Below are positions 38,136-46,725 of a stretch of DNA of 64,000 bases, piece by piece. The notes beneath the pieces are model-generated. The model worked only from the letters and a program-made list of their open reading frames with translations, had not been told where the DNA came from and made no database searches. Origin of the DNA: Pirellula sp. Lineage in GTDB: Bacteria; Planctomycetota; Planctomycetia; Pirellulales; Lacipirellulaceae. The DNA lies in the NCBI GenBank assembly GCA_013822725.1, contig PNKX01000012.1, forward strand, positions 104,290-168,289, given 5' to 3'. The translations under genes were made by a program, and so were the position numbers. How positions within the stretch are numbered: the stretch's first letter is position 1; every line of letters begins with the position of its first letter.

Positions 38136-38750
38136 ATGGCCTCGACTGCCGCTCTCGATTCCTACAGTGCGTCGCCAACTGCGATTCAACGCGCCGTTGC
38201 TCGCCTGGTGAAACGGCGAGTTCACATTACGTTAGTGTTCTTTGCCGCTATGGTGGTTTGGAGCCTCGCCTCTGGCGTGCGTCCACATGATTTGACCGAC
38301 GTTACAGATGCTCAGTCTTGGATTGGCATCGCACTCGTGATGAGTGGCGTGTTAATCAGGTCGTGGGCAGCCGGCACGCTTCACAAGCATGCCGAACTGA
38401 CTACCGTCGGTCCGTACTCGCTCATCAGAAATCCGCTCTACGTCGGCTCATTTATGCTGATGGTTGGATTCTGCACACTGATCGGCCAGACTCACAATCT
38501 CTGGATCGTCGCGGGCCCATTTGCCTTGCTATTCCTCTACACGGTAAGGCACGAGGAAAAAATCCTTGCCGATCAATACGGTCCCGTCTGGACTTCATAC
38601 TCGGAGCGAACGCCACGGTTCATTCCCAGCCAAATACTCGCCCAGTCAGGAAACTGGAGCATGCATCAGTGGAAGAAAAATCGTGAGTACCAGGCGGCGC
38701 TAGCTGCGACCGCTGGACTCATGGCGATCCAAGCGTGGCAGAGTTTATAA
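38136..38750 (+). CDS. Isoprenylcysteine methyltransferase-like membrane protein
   Basis: About 204 residues from the ATG at 38136; a GTG frame to 38085 is also open. Four to five hydrophobic segments are present, with the family's C-terminal signature: LTTVGPYSLIRNPLYVGSFM (near residues 85-105), then VRHEEKILADQYGPVWTSY. This is the ICMT/phospholipid-methyltransferase-like family, usually acting on isoprenoid or lipid substrates with S-adenosylmethionine. It follows the GT2-PMT gene by 62 bp and is probably in the same message, hinting at modification of the same polyprenyl or lipid carrier. Substrate unknown. Confidence 0.8.
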   Translation: MASTAALDSYSASPTAIQRAVARLVKRRVHITLVFFAAMVVWSLASGVRPHDLTDVTDAQSWIGIALVMSGVLIRSWAAGTLHKHAELTTVGPYSLIRNPLYVGSFMLMVGFCTLIGQTHNLWIVAGPFALLFLYTVRHEEKILADQYGPVWTSYSERTPRFIPSQILAQSGNWSMHQWKKNREYQAALAATAGLMAIQAWQSL

Positions 38751-38838
38751 GACTCTACGTTATCAGGACTATTTAATTCCATCATCATTGTCGCTAAATG
38801 CGTGCAACCTAAACTTTCATCTAAGACCGGTGAATGCC

Positions 38839-39039
38839 ATGACCACGACGATTGAACTTGAGCTAATCACGGGAGGTGACGACGCCGATTTCGCTACTTT
38901 TTCTGTGCCCGCCGGGACTTCGATTCCCAACGTCGGCGACACAATAGAACCTCCTGGATTGCGCGAATGTACCGTGGTTGGCCGGCATCTGGCTTACGGT
39001 AGTGTCGGCCTAACTAAGGTTTGCTTGAAGGTAAGGTGA
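38839..39039 (+). CDS. Small unknown protein
   Basis: A 66-residue product from the ATG at 38839 (the frame opens at 38788). It begins TTTIELELITGGDDADF and reads as a small beta-rich domain (VPAGTSIPNVGDTIEPPG, then CTVVGRHLAYGSVGLTKV). No known family recognised. It sits between the ICMT-like gene and the operator before the pseudopilin gene and is the least certain gene of the island. Confidence 0.5.
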   Translation: MTTTIELELITGGDDADFATFSVPAGTSIPNVGDTIEPPGLRECTVVGRHLAYGSVGLTKVCLKVR

Positions 39040-39146
39040 CCATTGGGCGCGCTGTCACCTTGCAAAAAACCACGATTTACAACACCCGAGCTGCTAGCAC
39101 GAGTTCTATAGCTGTTGGAAACATCGGGAACCGACATTGATTAAAC

Positions 39147-39162
39147 TACTGAAGACTTAGTA
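39147..39162. promoter_or_regulatory. BlaI-type operator, copy 3
   Basis: TACTGA-AGAC-TTAGTA, one mismatch from the perfect palindrome, ends 27 bp before the pseudopilin-like gene that heads the second blaI-M56 operon. Confidence 0.65.
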
Positions 39163-39189
39163 AAACGGTCGCATCAGCACGGAGGCTAG

Positions 39190-40146
39190 ATGCAACACGA
39201 TAATGACAGCGTTGACGAAGAGCATTTCTACACGCCAGACCTGCGGGCACAGCGTAGCGGCTTCACGGTACTCGAACTGCTCGTAGCGATCGGCGTTATC
39301 TCTTTTCTTGCCGCCTTGCTACTTCCGGCGCTGATGGCCGCACGCGAAGCAGCACGCCGAACAACCTGCTCGAATCGACTCCGTCAAATCGGCACGGCGT
39401 ATCAAATGCATCATGATCGGATGGGCGCACTACCATCCGCGTGGCGGTTCGCGAAGTCAGACAAAGAATTCGTCTACGGATGGGCCACGCAGATCCTTCC
39501 CGACATCGAACAGGCCAACCTTGCTCGCCAACTCAATCCCGGCGTTCGGCCAACCGAATTAGCCGTCCGGCATTTTACTACATTGCCCGAACTGATCTGT
39601 CCCTCTGACATCACAGAGCCCTTCTTCGAGCTATGGAAGGAAGCAGAAGGGGAGGAACCGGCTGCGGCCAGCGCCATTTCCACTGATGATGCAGAAGAGG
39701 ACGACGGTGGAATACCCCTCCCAATTATGAATCTACCAACTGCAAACTATCAAGGCGTATTCGGCACTTCGGAAGCTGATGAAGCTTATGAACCCTTTGC
39801 CAGCGCGAACTCGGCCTTCGGTGAGGGAGTGATCGTCCACAATCGTCGCGTTCGCTGGTCAGATCTGGAGCGCGGCCTCAGCAATACTTTGCTAGTCGGT
39901 GAGCGGACAATGGCGATGGTTCCTTCGACCTGGTTGGGCGTCGATCTTCGCGGCGAGGACTCCACGTGCCGGCTTGTCGGTTCCGCCATCACGCGACCCA
40001 ACTGCGTCGGCTGCGATGAGTGCGAGTTCAGCAGCCGCCACGCCGGTGGTGCGGCCTTCGCGTGGGCTGACGGACACGTTTCACTTGTTAGCGAGGAAAT
40101 CGACTCGACCGCCTATCAGCATCTCGCGCTGCGAGACAGTCAATAG
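39190..40146 (+). CDS. DUF1559 pseudopilin-like protein
   Basis: A 318-residue protein with a type IV pilin-like prepilin N-terminus (GFTVLELLVAIGVISFLAAL, about residues 25-44) preceded by a 24-residue hydrophilic leader. The AREAARRTTCSNRLRQIG segment and the C-terminal signature RHAGGAAFAWADGHVSLV (the H-X9-DG motif) place it in the planctomycete DUF1559 family. An acidic insert (AEGEEPAAASAISTDDAEED) is found near residues 155-175. The family is expected at the inner membrane or on a pseudopilus; its role is unknown. It is 11 bp from blaI copy 2 and shares its operon, with a BlaI-type operator upstream. Confidence 0.88.
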   Translation: MQHDNDSVDEEHFYTPDLRAQRSGFTVLELLVAIGVISFLAALLLPALMAAREAARRTTCSNRLRQIGTAYQMHHDRMGALPSAWRFAKSDKEFVYGWATQILPDIEQANLARQLNPGVRPTELAVRHFTTLPELICPSDITEPFFELWKEAEGEEPAAASAISTDDAEEDDGGIPLPIMNLPTANYQGVFGTSEADEAYEPFASANSAFGEGVIVHNRRVRWSDLERGLSNTLLVGERTMAMVPSTWLGVDLRGEDSTCRLVGSAITRPNCVGCDECEFSSRHAGGAAFAWADGHVSLVSEEIDSTAYQHLALRDSQ

Positions 40147-40157
40147 GATTGCGCGAC

Positions 40158-40544
40158 ATGAAAGATCAGTCTGAAACGTTCGTGCTCACGGCAGCGGAAG
40201 CCGAGGTAATGAACGTCATTTGGGATCTAACTCCCACCTCGGTCACCGAGATCGTCCCTCGCTTGCCCCGCGAGCTTGCTTACACAACGGTAATGACGAC
40301 CGTACGAATTCTTGAAAACAAAGGGTTCATCGAGCAGTGCGGCAAAAGGGGTCGAGCGTTTCTCTACCGGGCTATGGTCGACCGCAATTCCGCTCAGGGC
40401 TCAATGTCGCAAGAAGTTGCTAATCGGCTCTTCGGTGGTTCCGTAATATCGCTCGTCCTGAATCTTGTTCGTGATGAGAATATCAGCGCCGATGATCTAC
40501 TCGAAGTGAAGCAGTTGATCGAAGAGCTGGAGGCTCGAAAGTGA
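40158..40544 (+). CDS. BlaI/MecI-family repressor, copy 2
   Basis: A 128-residue paralog of the regulator at 34003. ATG 40158 starts MKDQSETFVLTAAEAEV. The HTH and wing regions (PTSVTEIVPRLPRELAYT and YTTVMTTVRILENKGFIEQ) are nearly identical to copy 1, and the ending (LLEVKQLIEELEARK) is slightly longer. GTG of the M56 gene overlaps its TGA (GTGA), so the two are translationally coupled. Presumed function is the same as copy 1; cross-talk at the shared operators is likely because the recognition helices match. Confidence 0.9.
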   Translation: MKDQSETFVLTAAEAEVMNVIWDLTPTSVTEIVPRLPRELAYTTVMTTVRILENKGFIEQCGKRGRAFLYRAMVDRNSAQGSMSQEVANRLFGGSVISLVLNLVRDENISADDLLEVKQLIEELEARK

Positions 40545-41620
40545 ACTCGCTCCACTGGTTCCAGATTATCCTGTCGCTGACATTGCAGGTGACATTTATC
40601 ACAGCAGTCGCGAACGCTGTGGAACGACGCTGCGACGAAGCTCAAGTTAAAGTGCGAATCTGGTCGTGTTACTTCCTCAGCATCCTGGGACTGCTGCTAG
40701 TCGCCTTGCTGCTGCCTCGTGCCCACTGGATTAATCCGTGGCAAAGCCTCTCCGATCAAGAGCTTGTTCGAGTCGTCACCATCCAGCAGTCGGCAGCAAT
40801 TCTGTTGCTCACAGCATGGCTCGTTGGCTCGGTTTATTTCATTAGTCGGCGGATCGTTCAGTTCTTTCAACTTCAGACTTTGCTGCACAGCTGCCCCGTG
40901 GCGACTCTGGAGGCCGCGAAACAATTACACGTTGTCGCTCCTCCTGAATTACTAAAATCCGCACGTAAACCTGTAGAGTTTCGTCTCTGTCCGGAAGAGT
41001 TCGGGCCATTCTGTTATCAATTCCATAAGCCAGCGGTCTACTTGCCACCATCATTGTTACGAGGAAGCCTCGGGGAATTACAACAGGTTCTGCAGCATGA
41101 ACTCACGCACCTGCAGACCGAGCATCCAATGCAAGTTTTTACGCAGCGTGTCGCGCAAACTTTACTCTGGTTTGTTCCCGGCGTATGGAGGGCAGGGCGG
41201 CGAGCGACTCTAGCCCGCGAATTCGTCTGCGACGATGCAGCCGTCGGTCATGGCTCCTCGCCAGCCACTTACTTGCGAACGTTACTGCGATTTGCACTAC
41301 GTCCAGGATGTGGCGGCGCCGCAGTGCTCGCAATCGCTCGTTCGCCAAGCGAACTTCGAATCCGCGCGGAGCGACTTGCGAAGCCTGACAAAAATGCCAG
41401 CGGCCGACTAGGGCTATGGGCGCCGAGCGTAGTCCTCTTTGCGTCGCTAATAGCGTCGCAAGCGTGGCTCCCAACGAATCCACTCGCCTCGCCGAAGTCA
41501 CATTCCTCGCCGTGGCCAGTTTGGTCCGCTTCTGCGCTGCATGCCTTCGATATTCCCGTGCGTGATTTTGATCAATACGACAGTCGGCTTCAGATTTACG
41601 AATTGTCGAAAAGCGACTGA
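40541..41620 (+). CDS. M56 membrane metalloprotease (BlaR1-like), copy 2
   Basis: A 359-residue paralog of the protein at 34399. It starts at a GTG overlapping the blaI stop. It has N-terminal hydrophobic helices, the zinc site in QHELTHLQTEHPMQVF, the acidic motif REFVCDDAAVGH and the conserved C-terminal tail (SPWPVWSASALHAFDI, DFDQYDSRLQIYEL). It lacks the penicillin-binding sensor of true BlaR1. The tail shared by both copies may replace it as a sensing or regulatory element. Confidence 0.88.
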   Translation: MNSLHWFQIILSLTLQVTFITAVANAVERRCDEAQVKVRIWSCYFLSILGLLLVALLLPRAHWINPWQSLSDQELVRVVTIQQSAAILLLTAWLVGSVYFISRRIVQFFQLQTLLHSCPVATLEAAKQLHVVAPPELLKSARKPVEFRLCPEEFGPFCYQFHKPAVYLPPSLLRGSLGELQQVLQHELTHLQTEHPMQVFTQRVAQTLLWFVPGVWRAGRRATLAREFVCDDAAVGHGSSPATYLRTLLRFALRPGCGGAAVLAIARSPSELRIRAERLAKPDKNASGRLGLWAPSVVLFASLIASQAWLPTNPLASPKSHSSPWPVWSASALHAFDIPVRDFDQYDSRLQIYELSKSD

Positions 41621-41652
41621 GAAACCTATTCGTTCATTTTTTTGGAATTAAT

Positions 41653-41668
41653 TCCTAAACAATTAGTA
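41653..41668. promoter_or_regulatory. BlaI-type operator, copy 4
   Basis: TCCTAA-ACAA-TTAGTA, 50 bp before the truncated glycosyltransferase. Half-sites are the same as in copy 2, which precedes the intact paralog. Confidence 0.65.
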
Positions 41669-41717
41669 CAAATCTATTCGGCTGCCGTCTAAACAGCGGC
41701 TTCTTCGGAAACGATCT

Positions 41718-42311
41718 ATGCACTTCGAGTCTACTAGCAGGGCGATGTCCGACGAGCGTATCAGCGTCTCACTGTTATTACCCGTTTGGAACGAAGAGTC
41801 TTCTATCGCTCAAACAGTATCAGGCGTAAGTGAAGCGTTGACCGAGATTACCTGTAACTACGAGATTATTGTTATCGATGATGGCGGCCGGGATGGGACA
41901 GCAGCTTGTGTTCACGCGATTTCCGCAGAACACCGACAAGTGCGTCTCGCCTACCACGAGTCGAATCGTGGCTACGGGGCGGCACTAAGGTCGGGATTCG
42001 CGGTCGCCACGTGTGATCTGATCGTATTCGCAGATGCTGCATGCCAGTTCGACGCAACCCAAGTCGATGGACTCACGTTCCTGTCCCGAGCTTACGACAT
42101 TGTTTGTGGCTACGGAGGCAGCCGCAACGAACCTCCGTTACGAATTGTTTACTTGGGCATCTTCACCCAACTTCTTAATGCCCTTCGCGAAACTGAAATG
42201 CGCGGAGTAAAGCGTGGACTTAAGCTATTTCACCGCGAATCGCTCCTGAACTTAACTCCACTCGCGGTCGGGAACGTCACAGACCTGGTGAGGTCGCCGA
42301 CTGCTAGGTAA
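41718..42311 (+). pseudogene. Truncated GT2 glycosyltransferase
   Basis: A 197-residue reading frame homologous to the first 190 residues of the GT2 domain at 35626: LLLPVWNEESSIA, EIIVIDDGGRDGTAA, NRGYGAALRSGF. The metal motif is altered: DAACQFD in place of DSDCQFD. After FHRESLLNLTP the similarity stops and the frame ends about 50 bp before an IS3-type element. The intact paralog has over 600 more residues including the membrane domain. It is probably a broken copy; whether the soluble part is still active is doubtful because the DXD aspartate is lost. Confidence 0.8.
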
Positions 42312-42385
42312 GATGACGGCGTCACGATCGAATACTCTATATGACCTGCCTCCGAGTAGTGAACCAATCATTAAGTTAGAGTTGG

Positions 42386-43266
42386 TCATGTCCCAACGCC
42401 AGCCTGCTTCGCTCGCTGAGGCGTAGCCCAAGCGAGCGAGCGAGGCTGAATCGCTTCTGGGGCCGGAGCGCGATAGCCCAAGGAGCTGTGAGGTCGAATA
42501 GCGTTGAAGTGCCTTCGCCACCGCTCGGTAAGGACCTTCGCCTCCAGCAGCGTATCGAACTGCTCACGCGCTAATAGCTCATCGCGCAGCTTTCCGTTGA
42601 AACTCTCAATGTAGCCGTTTTCCCAGGGACTGCCCGGCTCGATGAACAGCGTCTTCACGCCGATCCGAGCCAACCAATCCCGTACCTTCGTCGCGGTAAA
42701 CTCCGAACCGTTGTCGCTGCGGATGTAGGTCGGCACGCCGCGACGGACGAACAGGTCGCACAAGCGCTCCAGCACGTCTTCGCTCTTGAGGCTTCGGGCC
42801 ACGTCGATCGCCTGGCATTCGCGCGTATGCTCGTCGATCAGCGTGAGCATCCGAATCGCTCGCCCGTCGCTGGTGCGATCGGCGACGAAGTCGTAGCTCC
42901 AGACGTGATCTTTGTACGCTGGGCGCAGTCGCACGCACGATCCGTCGGCAAGCCACAGTCGCTTTCGCTTCGGCTGCTTCTGGGGGACTTTCAGCCCCTC
43001 CTGCGCCAGAGACGTTCGACGCGATTATGATTGACCGTCCATCCCTCGCGCCGCAACAGGGCCGTCACGCGGCGATATCCGTAACGGCCGTAGTCGCTCG
43101 CTAGCTCGACGATCCGCTTGAGCAAACGCGGCTCGTCGCTAGGGACATGCCCCTGTCGACGCTGCGTACTGCGATGTTGACTCAGCACCTGGCAAGCCCG
43201 ACGCTCCGACACTCGGGCGCGTCCGAGAGCGTCTCAAACGTGCTCGACGGCCCGGCGCCGTTTCGT
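42386..43266 (-). pseudogene. IS3 orfB transposase with nonsense codon and frameshift
   Basis: The N-terminal part (EHV, then a TGA at 43234-43236, then SERRACQVLSQHRSTQRR) carries the HTH_21 region. The catalytic part (VWSYDFVADRT, YIRSDNGSEFTA, SPWENGYIESFNGKLRDELL) has the DDE residues. A one-base deletion near 43003-43006 (after ERLWR) takes the frame out of register. It cannot make a complete transposase. Confidence 0.85.
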
Positions 43267-43271
43267 CGGGC

Positions 43272-43538
43272 TTAGAAGTTTCCCGAGGCGACTTCTTTCA
43301 AGATCGCCTTATCAAGATCCGCGTCGGCCAACATACGCTTCAGTCGGGCGTTATCTTTCTCCAGTTCTTTGAGACGCTTCGCCTGGTCCATACGCAAGCC
43401 GGCGAACTTCTGCTTACAGCGGTGAAACTTCTGTTCCGTCACGGCCAGCTTCCAAATGATTTCGGCGACTTGCGCGCCACCTTCGTGCTGACGCAGAGCC
43501 AACGCAAACTGCTTCTCAGTGAAACGCTACTTTTGCAT
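43272..43538 (-). pseudogene. IS3 orfA with early stop
   Basis: From the ATG at 43538 the frame reads MQK, then TAG (43527-43529), then RFTEKQFALALRQHEGG and a typical IS3 helix-turn-helix and leucine-zipper ending in ADADLDKAILKEVASGNF. Without the TAG it would be an 88-residue OrfA. Confidence 0.8.
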
Positions 43539-43557
43539 GGCCCATGGCACTGCTTCA

Positions 43558-44097
43558 AAATGAAAGCTTAGAAAAAACTTGCCGACCGCGCGGACCAAGG
43601 AGCAGGAGAACGTCACCAGTTTGACTTGGTCGCTCGCGTTTCTTTTACAATGACCTTCAGCTACTCGCTGATGCTGGCGAGCGGCGGGCGTCTCATCTAC
43701 ATCCTTGTCTGGTTGGTGATGTTGCAAGCGGTGTAGTCAGGCTCGCTGGATGCGTTGCCGTCAAATTCCAACCACGTCGAACCCTGAGCATTTTTAGCTG
43801 CGTGGAGACGCACAGTACCTAATCGCGTCTCAAGCATGGCATACCTTGATGGATCGCTCTTCCGGACTTAAAAATTGCGAAGTCCGCTGCTGAACTGGGA
43901 GAAGTTCGTGACGTCGGTGAAGTCTCGACAAAGTTCATTCATGCTCCGGACTCGGCTGCGATACTTGAGTGCTATCCGCCCGAACAGTATGATCTTGATG
44001 GCTGTTCCAAACTGTGATGTAACTCTTTTCTTAAAAGCACCGGGAAGTCGTCTATAATCGATGACCGGCTTCTCACTCGTCAACCAGGGTTGTTGCC
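43558..44097. other. Degenerate region between IS3 element and DUF4432 gene
   Basis: About 540 bp without an intact gene. A minus-strand stretch near 43730-43800 reads GSTWLEFDGNASSEPDY before a stop, apparently a fragment of an unidentified protein. The right-hand part contains the promoter listed below. Confidence 0.45.
44030..44058 (+). promoter_or_regulatory. Candidate promoter of DUF4432 gene
   Basis: CTTAAA (44030-44035) and a consensus TATAAT (44053-44058) are 17 bp apart, 39 bp before the ATG. Confidence 0.6.
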
Positions 44098-45366
44098 ATG
44101 TATCGTCTTGTAATCGCGCTGGCCTTACTCGCCGCTCTACCCGCACGAGCTGAGGGGCCGCTTGAATTCGCGTTGATCGACGCGACCGCCAACGTCAAAG
44201 TCGCTGAGTTTGCGAAGTCCGAGAAGGACTTTCCGCAACTGAAGACGGGACTTTGGACTATTGAAAAACGACTCCTGCACGGGGGAAAGCAGGAAGGGGT
44301 CGAACTGATCGTCGTCAACAACGGCAAGCTCGAGTTTGGCGTCTCCCCCACGCGCGGCATGAGCGTGGCGTTCCTGAAGCATGTCGAAGGCGACGAGTAT
44401 TCCCTTGGTTGGAAATCGCCGGTGAAGGAACTCGTCCATCCCCAGTTCATCGATCTGGAAAGTCGCGGCGGATTGGGCTGGCTCGACGGTTTCAACGAAT
44501 GGATGTGTCGCTGCGGCGTTGAGTTCGCCGGCCATCCCGGCAAAGACGAGTTCACGACCAACACTGGCGAGAAGGGCGAATTGACGCTCACGCTGCACGG
44601 CAAAATCGGCAACACGCCCGCTTCTCAGGTCACATTCTCAATTGACGAGGCGCCGCCGCATCGACTCAGAGTTCGCGGGTCGGTGTTCGAGCGATCGTTT
44701 CATGGACCGAAATTGCGGCTCGATACGGAGATTTCGACGGTCCCGGGCAGCCTATCGGTTGAGATTTCCGATCGCGTCACCAACTTGGGAGGCGGCCCGC
44801 AGGAGTTCCAACTGATCTACCACACCAACTACGGCAGCCCGATCTTGGAACAGGGCTCGAAGATTTTTGGCGCATTACAATCGCTGCAGCCAATGAACGA
44901 TCACGCGGCGAAGTCGGTGAAGGAGTGGAACCTTTGCGCGGGGCCGACGCCCAACTTTGTCGAGCAAGTGTATCTCGCCAAGGCCGCAGGCAACGCGGCA
45001 GGCGAGACGAGCATTATGCTCGAGAATTCCAAGGGCACGAAAGGGGCGAGCATTGCTTGGAACGTCAAGCAGCTGCCTTACGTGACCATTTGGAAGAACT
45101 TTGCCGCCGAAGAGGATGGGTACGTCACCGGCCTAGAGCCGGGAACCGGCTTCCCGTTCAATCGTTGGGTGGAGCGGCATTTCGATCGCGTGCCCAAGCT
45201 GAAGCCGGGGCACTCGCGTGAGTTCGCTCTCTCGTTTCGCGTCTTGCCGGACGAGCAGGCGGTGCGGGAGGAGCGCGAACGGATTGAGGATCTGCAGCGC
45301 GGCACACCCCTGACAGTGACGCCGACGGCGCCGCAAGTTCCGGTCTTCGGCAAAGCTGCCGAATAA
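44098..45366 (+). CDS. Exported DUF4432 aldose-epimerase-like protein
   Basis: A 422-residue protein with a signal peptide (MYRLVIALALLAALPARAEG). The rest matches the DUF4432 family, a galactose-mutarotase-like fold: VSPTRGMSVAFLKH, GWLDGFNEWMCRCG, YHTNYGSPILEQGSK and EPGTGFPFNRWVERHF. Such proteins bind or isomerise sugars in the periplasm. Close to the GH32 genes it may act on fructan-derived sugars, but no substrate is provable. ATG start at 44098 behind a good promoter. Confidence 0.87.
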   Translation: MYRLVIALALLAALPARAEGPLEFALIDATANVKVAEFAKSEKDFPQLKTGLWTIEKRLLHGGKQEGVELIVVNNGKLEFGVSPTRGMSVAFLKHVEGDEYSLGWKSPVKELVHPQFIDLESRGGLGWLDGFNEWMCRCGVEFAGHPGKDEFTTNTGEKGELTLTLHGKIGNTPASQVTFSIDEAPPHRLRVRGSVFERSFHGPKLRLDTEISTVPGSLSVEISDRVTNLGGGPQEFQLIYHTNYGSPILEQGSKIFGALQSLQPMNDHAAKSVKEWNLCAGPTPNFVEQVYLAKAAGNAAGETSIMLENSKGTKGASIAWNVKQLPYVTIWKNFAAEEDGYVTGLEPGTGFPFNRWVERHFDRVPKLKPGHSREFALSFRVLPDEQAVREERERIEDLQRGTPLTVTPTAPQVPVFGKAAE

Positions 45367-45448
45367 CTAGACGACGTCTACCGAAATAATGACCGAGCCC
45401 CGGGCGGAGCCCGTACGTCGAAAATCGCGCTTGAGGACGAAGCGGAGA

Positions 45449-46540
45449 TTAGGCGGTCGATTGCCGAACGACGAGTTCGCAACCGAGAAGAATGTCGCGG
45501 GCGGGGCCATCGGGGTTGTCGACGCGATCGAGCATCGCTCTGAACGCTGCTTCGCCGATCGCGACGCAGGGTTGTCGCATGGTGGTCAGGGGAACGCGGA
45601 GGAGCTCTGCGTACTTGACGTCGTCGACGCCCGAGACGCGAACATCGCCGGGGACGTTGAGGCCCAACTGATCGAGGCTATGCATGAGTTGCCCGGCGGT
45701 GACGTCGTTTCCGCACACAATGCCGTCAGGCTTGAGTCGATCGACGGTCTTCTTCAGTAAGGTCAGATCGCGCGGATCAAAGCGTTGAACCAGCTTCGAG
45801 TCGAACGAGCCGGAATTCTTTACCACCGCTTCCATGAAGCCGGCAATCCGGGCGTCGATGGTCGACGCCGATCGCTCGCGCGCGATAAAGATCACTCGTT
45901 GGCAGCCTCGCTGGAAAAAGTGATGCGTCATCGTGTAGCCGACGCGGCGATTGTCGACGCCCACCAGATCGAAACGGCTGCGATCGGGATAGGGGACGTA
46001 GTCGCGATCGAGGAGCACGACTGGGATCTTGGCCTTGGCGAGCGTCGAGATGATCTTCTCATTGACCGCTTGGTGCCCTTCGACAAGTTCAACGGGCGCG
46101 AAGAAGACGCCCGCCACGTTGCTAAGGGCAAAATGACAGCACAATTCCAGAGCGGAGTTGGCTTCGCCGCTGGGATCGCTGCGACGGACGTCGGCGCCCC
46201 ACAGAATTGAATGGTCGTAGTCTTGCGCCGCCGCCGCCATTTGAGCGCAGATCGGCTCGAAAATCTCCGTCTTCCCCAGCCCGGGAATCAGCAGCCCGAA
46301 ACTGCGAGGCTCTCGGGTTTCGCTGCGGAGGACGTATGTGCCCGAACCGACCTTTCGTTCGAGCAAGCCATGAGCCTGCAGCTCCTGCAGCGCCCTGGCT
46401 ACCGTGGGCCGAGAAACGCCAAACTCGCGGACCAATTCGGTGTCCGACGGGATGCGATCGCCGGGTCGCAACGCACCGCTGCGAATCCGATCGCGCACCG
46501 CGTCAACAATACGGCGGTGCTTGCTGGTGGTCGTTTCCAT
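45449..46540 (-). CDS. GntR/LacI hybrid transcriptional regulator
   Basis: About 363 residues from the ATG at 46540; the open frame to 46633 is atypical. The N-terminal GntR winged helix (ALRPGDRIPSDTELVREFG and VSRPTVARALQELQAHGLLE, residues about 20-70) is joined to a LacI-type periplasmic-binding sensor domain (FGLLIPGLGKTEIFEPI to about residue 363; DGIVCGNDVTAGQLMHSL). This architecture is typical of sugar-responsive regulators. Lying beside GH32 genes and DUF4432, it probably controls fructan or sugar use, sensing a mono- or oligosaccharide. Confidence 0.9.
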   Translation of the reverse strand: METTTSKHRRIVDAVRDRIRSGALRPGDRIPSDTELVREFGVSRPTVARALQELQAHGLLERKVGSGTYVLRSETREPRSFGLLIPGLGKTEIFEPICAQMAAAAQDYDHSILWGADVRRSDPSGEANSALELCCHFALSNVAGVFFAPVELVEGHQAVNEKIISTLAKAKIPVVLLDRDYVPYPDRSRFDLVGVDNRRVGYTMTHHFFQRGCQRVIFIARERSASTIDARIAGFMEAVVKNSGSFDSKLVQRFDPRDLTLLKKTVDRLKPDGIVCGNDVTAGQLMHSLDQLGLNVPGDVRVSGVDDVKYAELLRVPLTTMRQPCVAIGEAAFRAMLDRVDNPDGPARDILLGCELVVRQSTA

Positions 46541-46725
46541 GGCAGCGAATATGCTTGGCGCGGCCGAGCCGCCGTTGGCGCCTGCAACGGCGGCTCGCGG
46601 GACGGTGCGTCCATTTGGTCGAAAGTGCAACATGGGAATCCATGACTAAGGGGATTATAAAGCCATGCCCGGCGATCGTCTAACGAGAAGATTGAGAGAA
46701 GTGCAACTTTGCGGAAGGCGATACG

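Larger units (their letters stand above)
42360..43557 (-). mobile_element. Inactive IS3-family insertion sequence
   Basis: About 1.2 kb with the two-ORF layout of IS3 elements on the minus strand. Proposed ends are TGAACCAATC (left) and TGAAGCAGTG (right, read inwards), which match only partly; no target duplication was checked. orfA has a TAG at codon 4, and orfB has both a nonsense codon and a frameshift. It lies just after the truncated glycosyltransferase. Confidence 0.8.
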
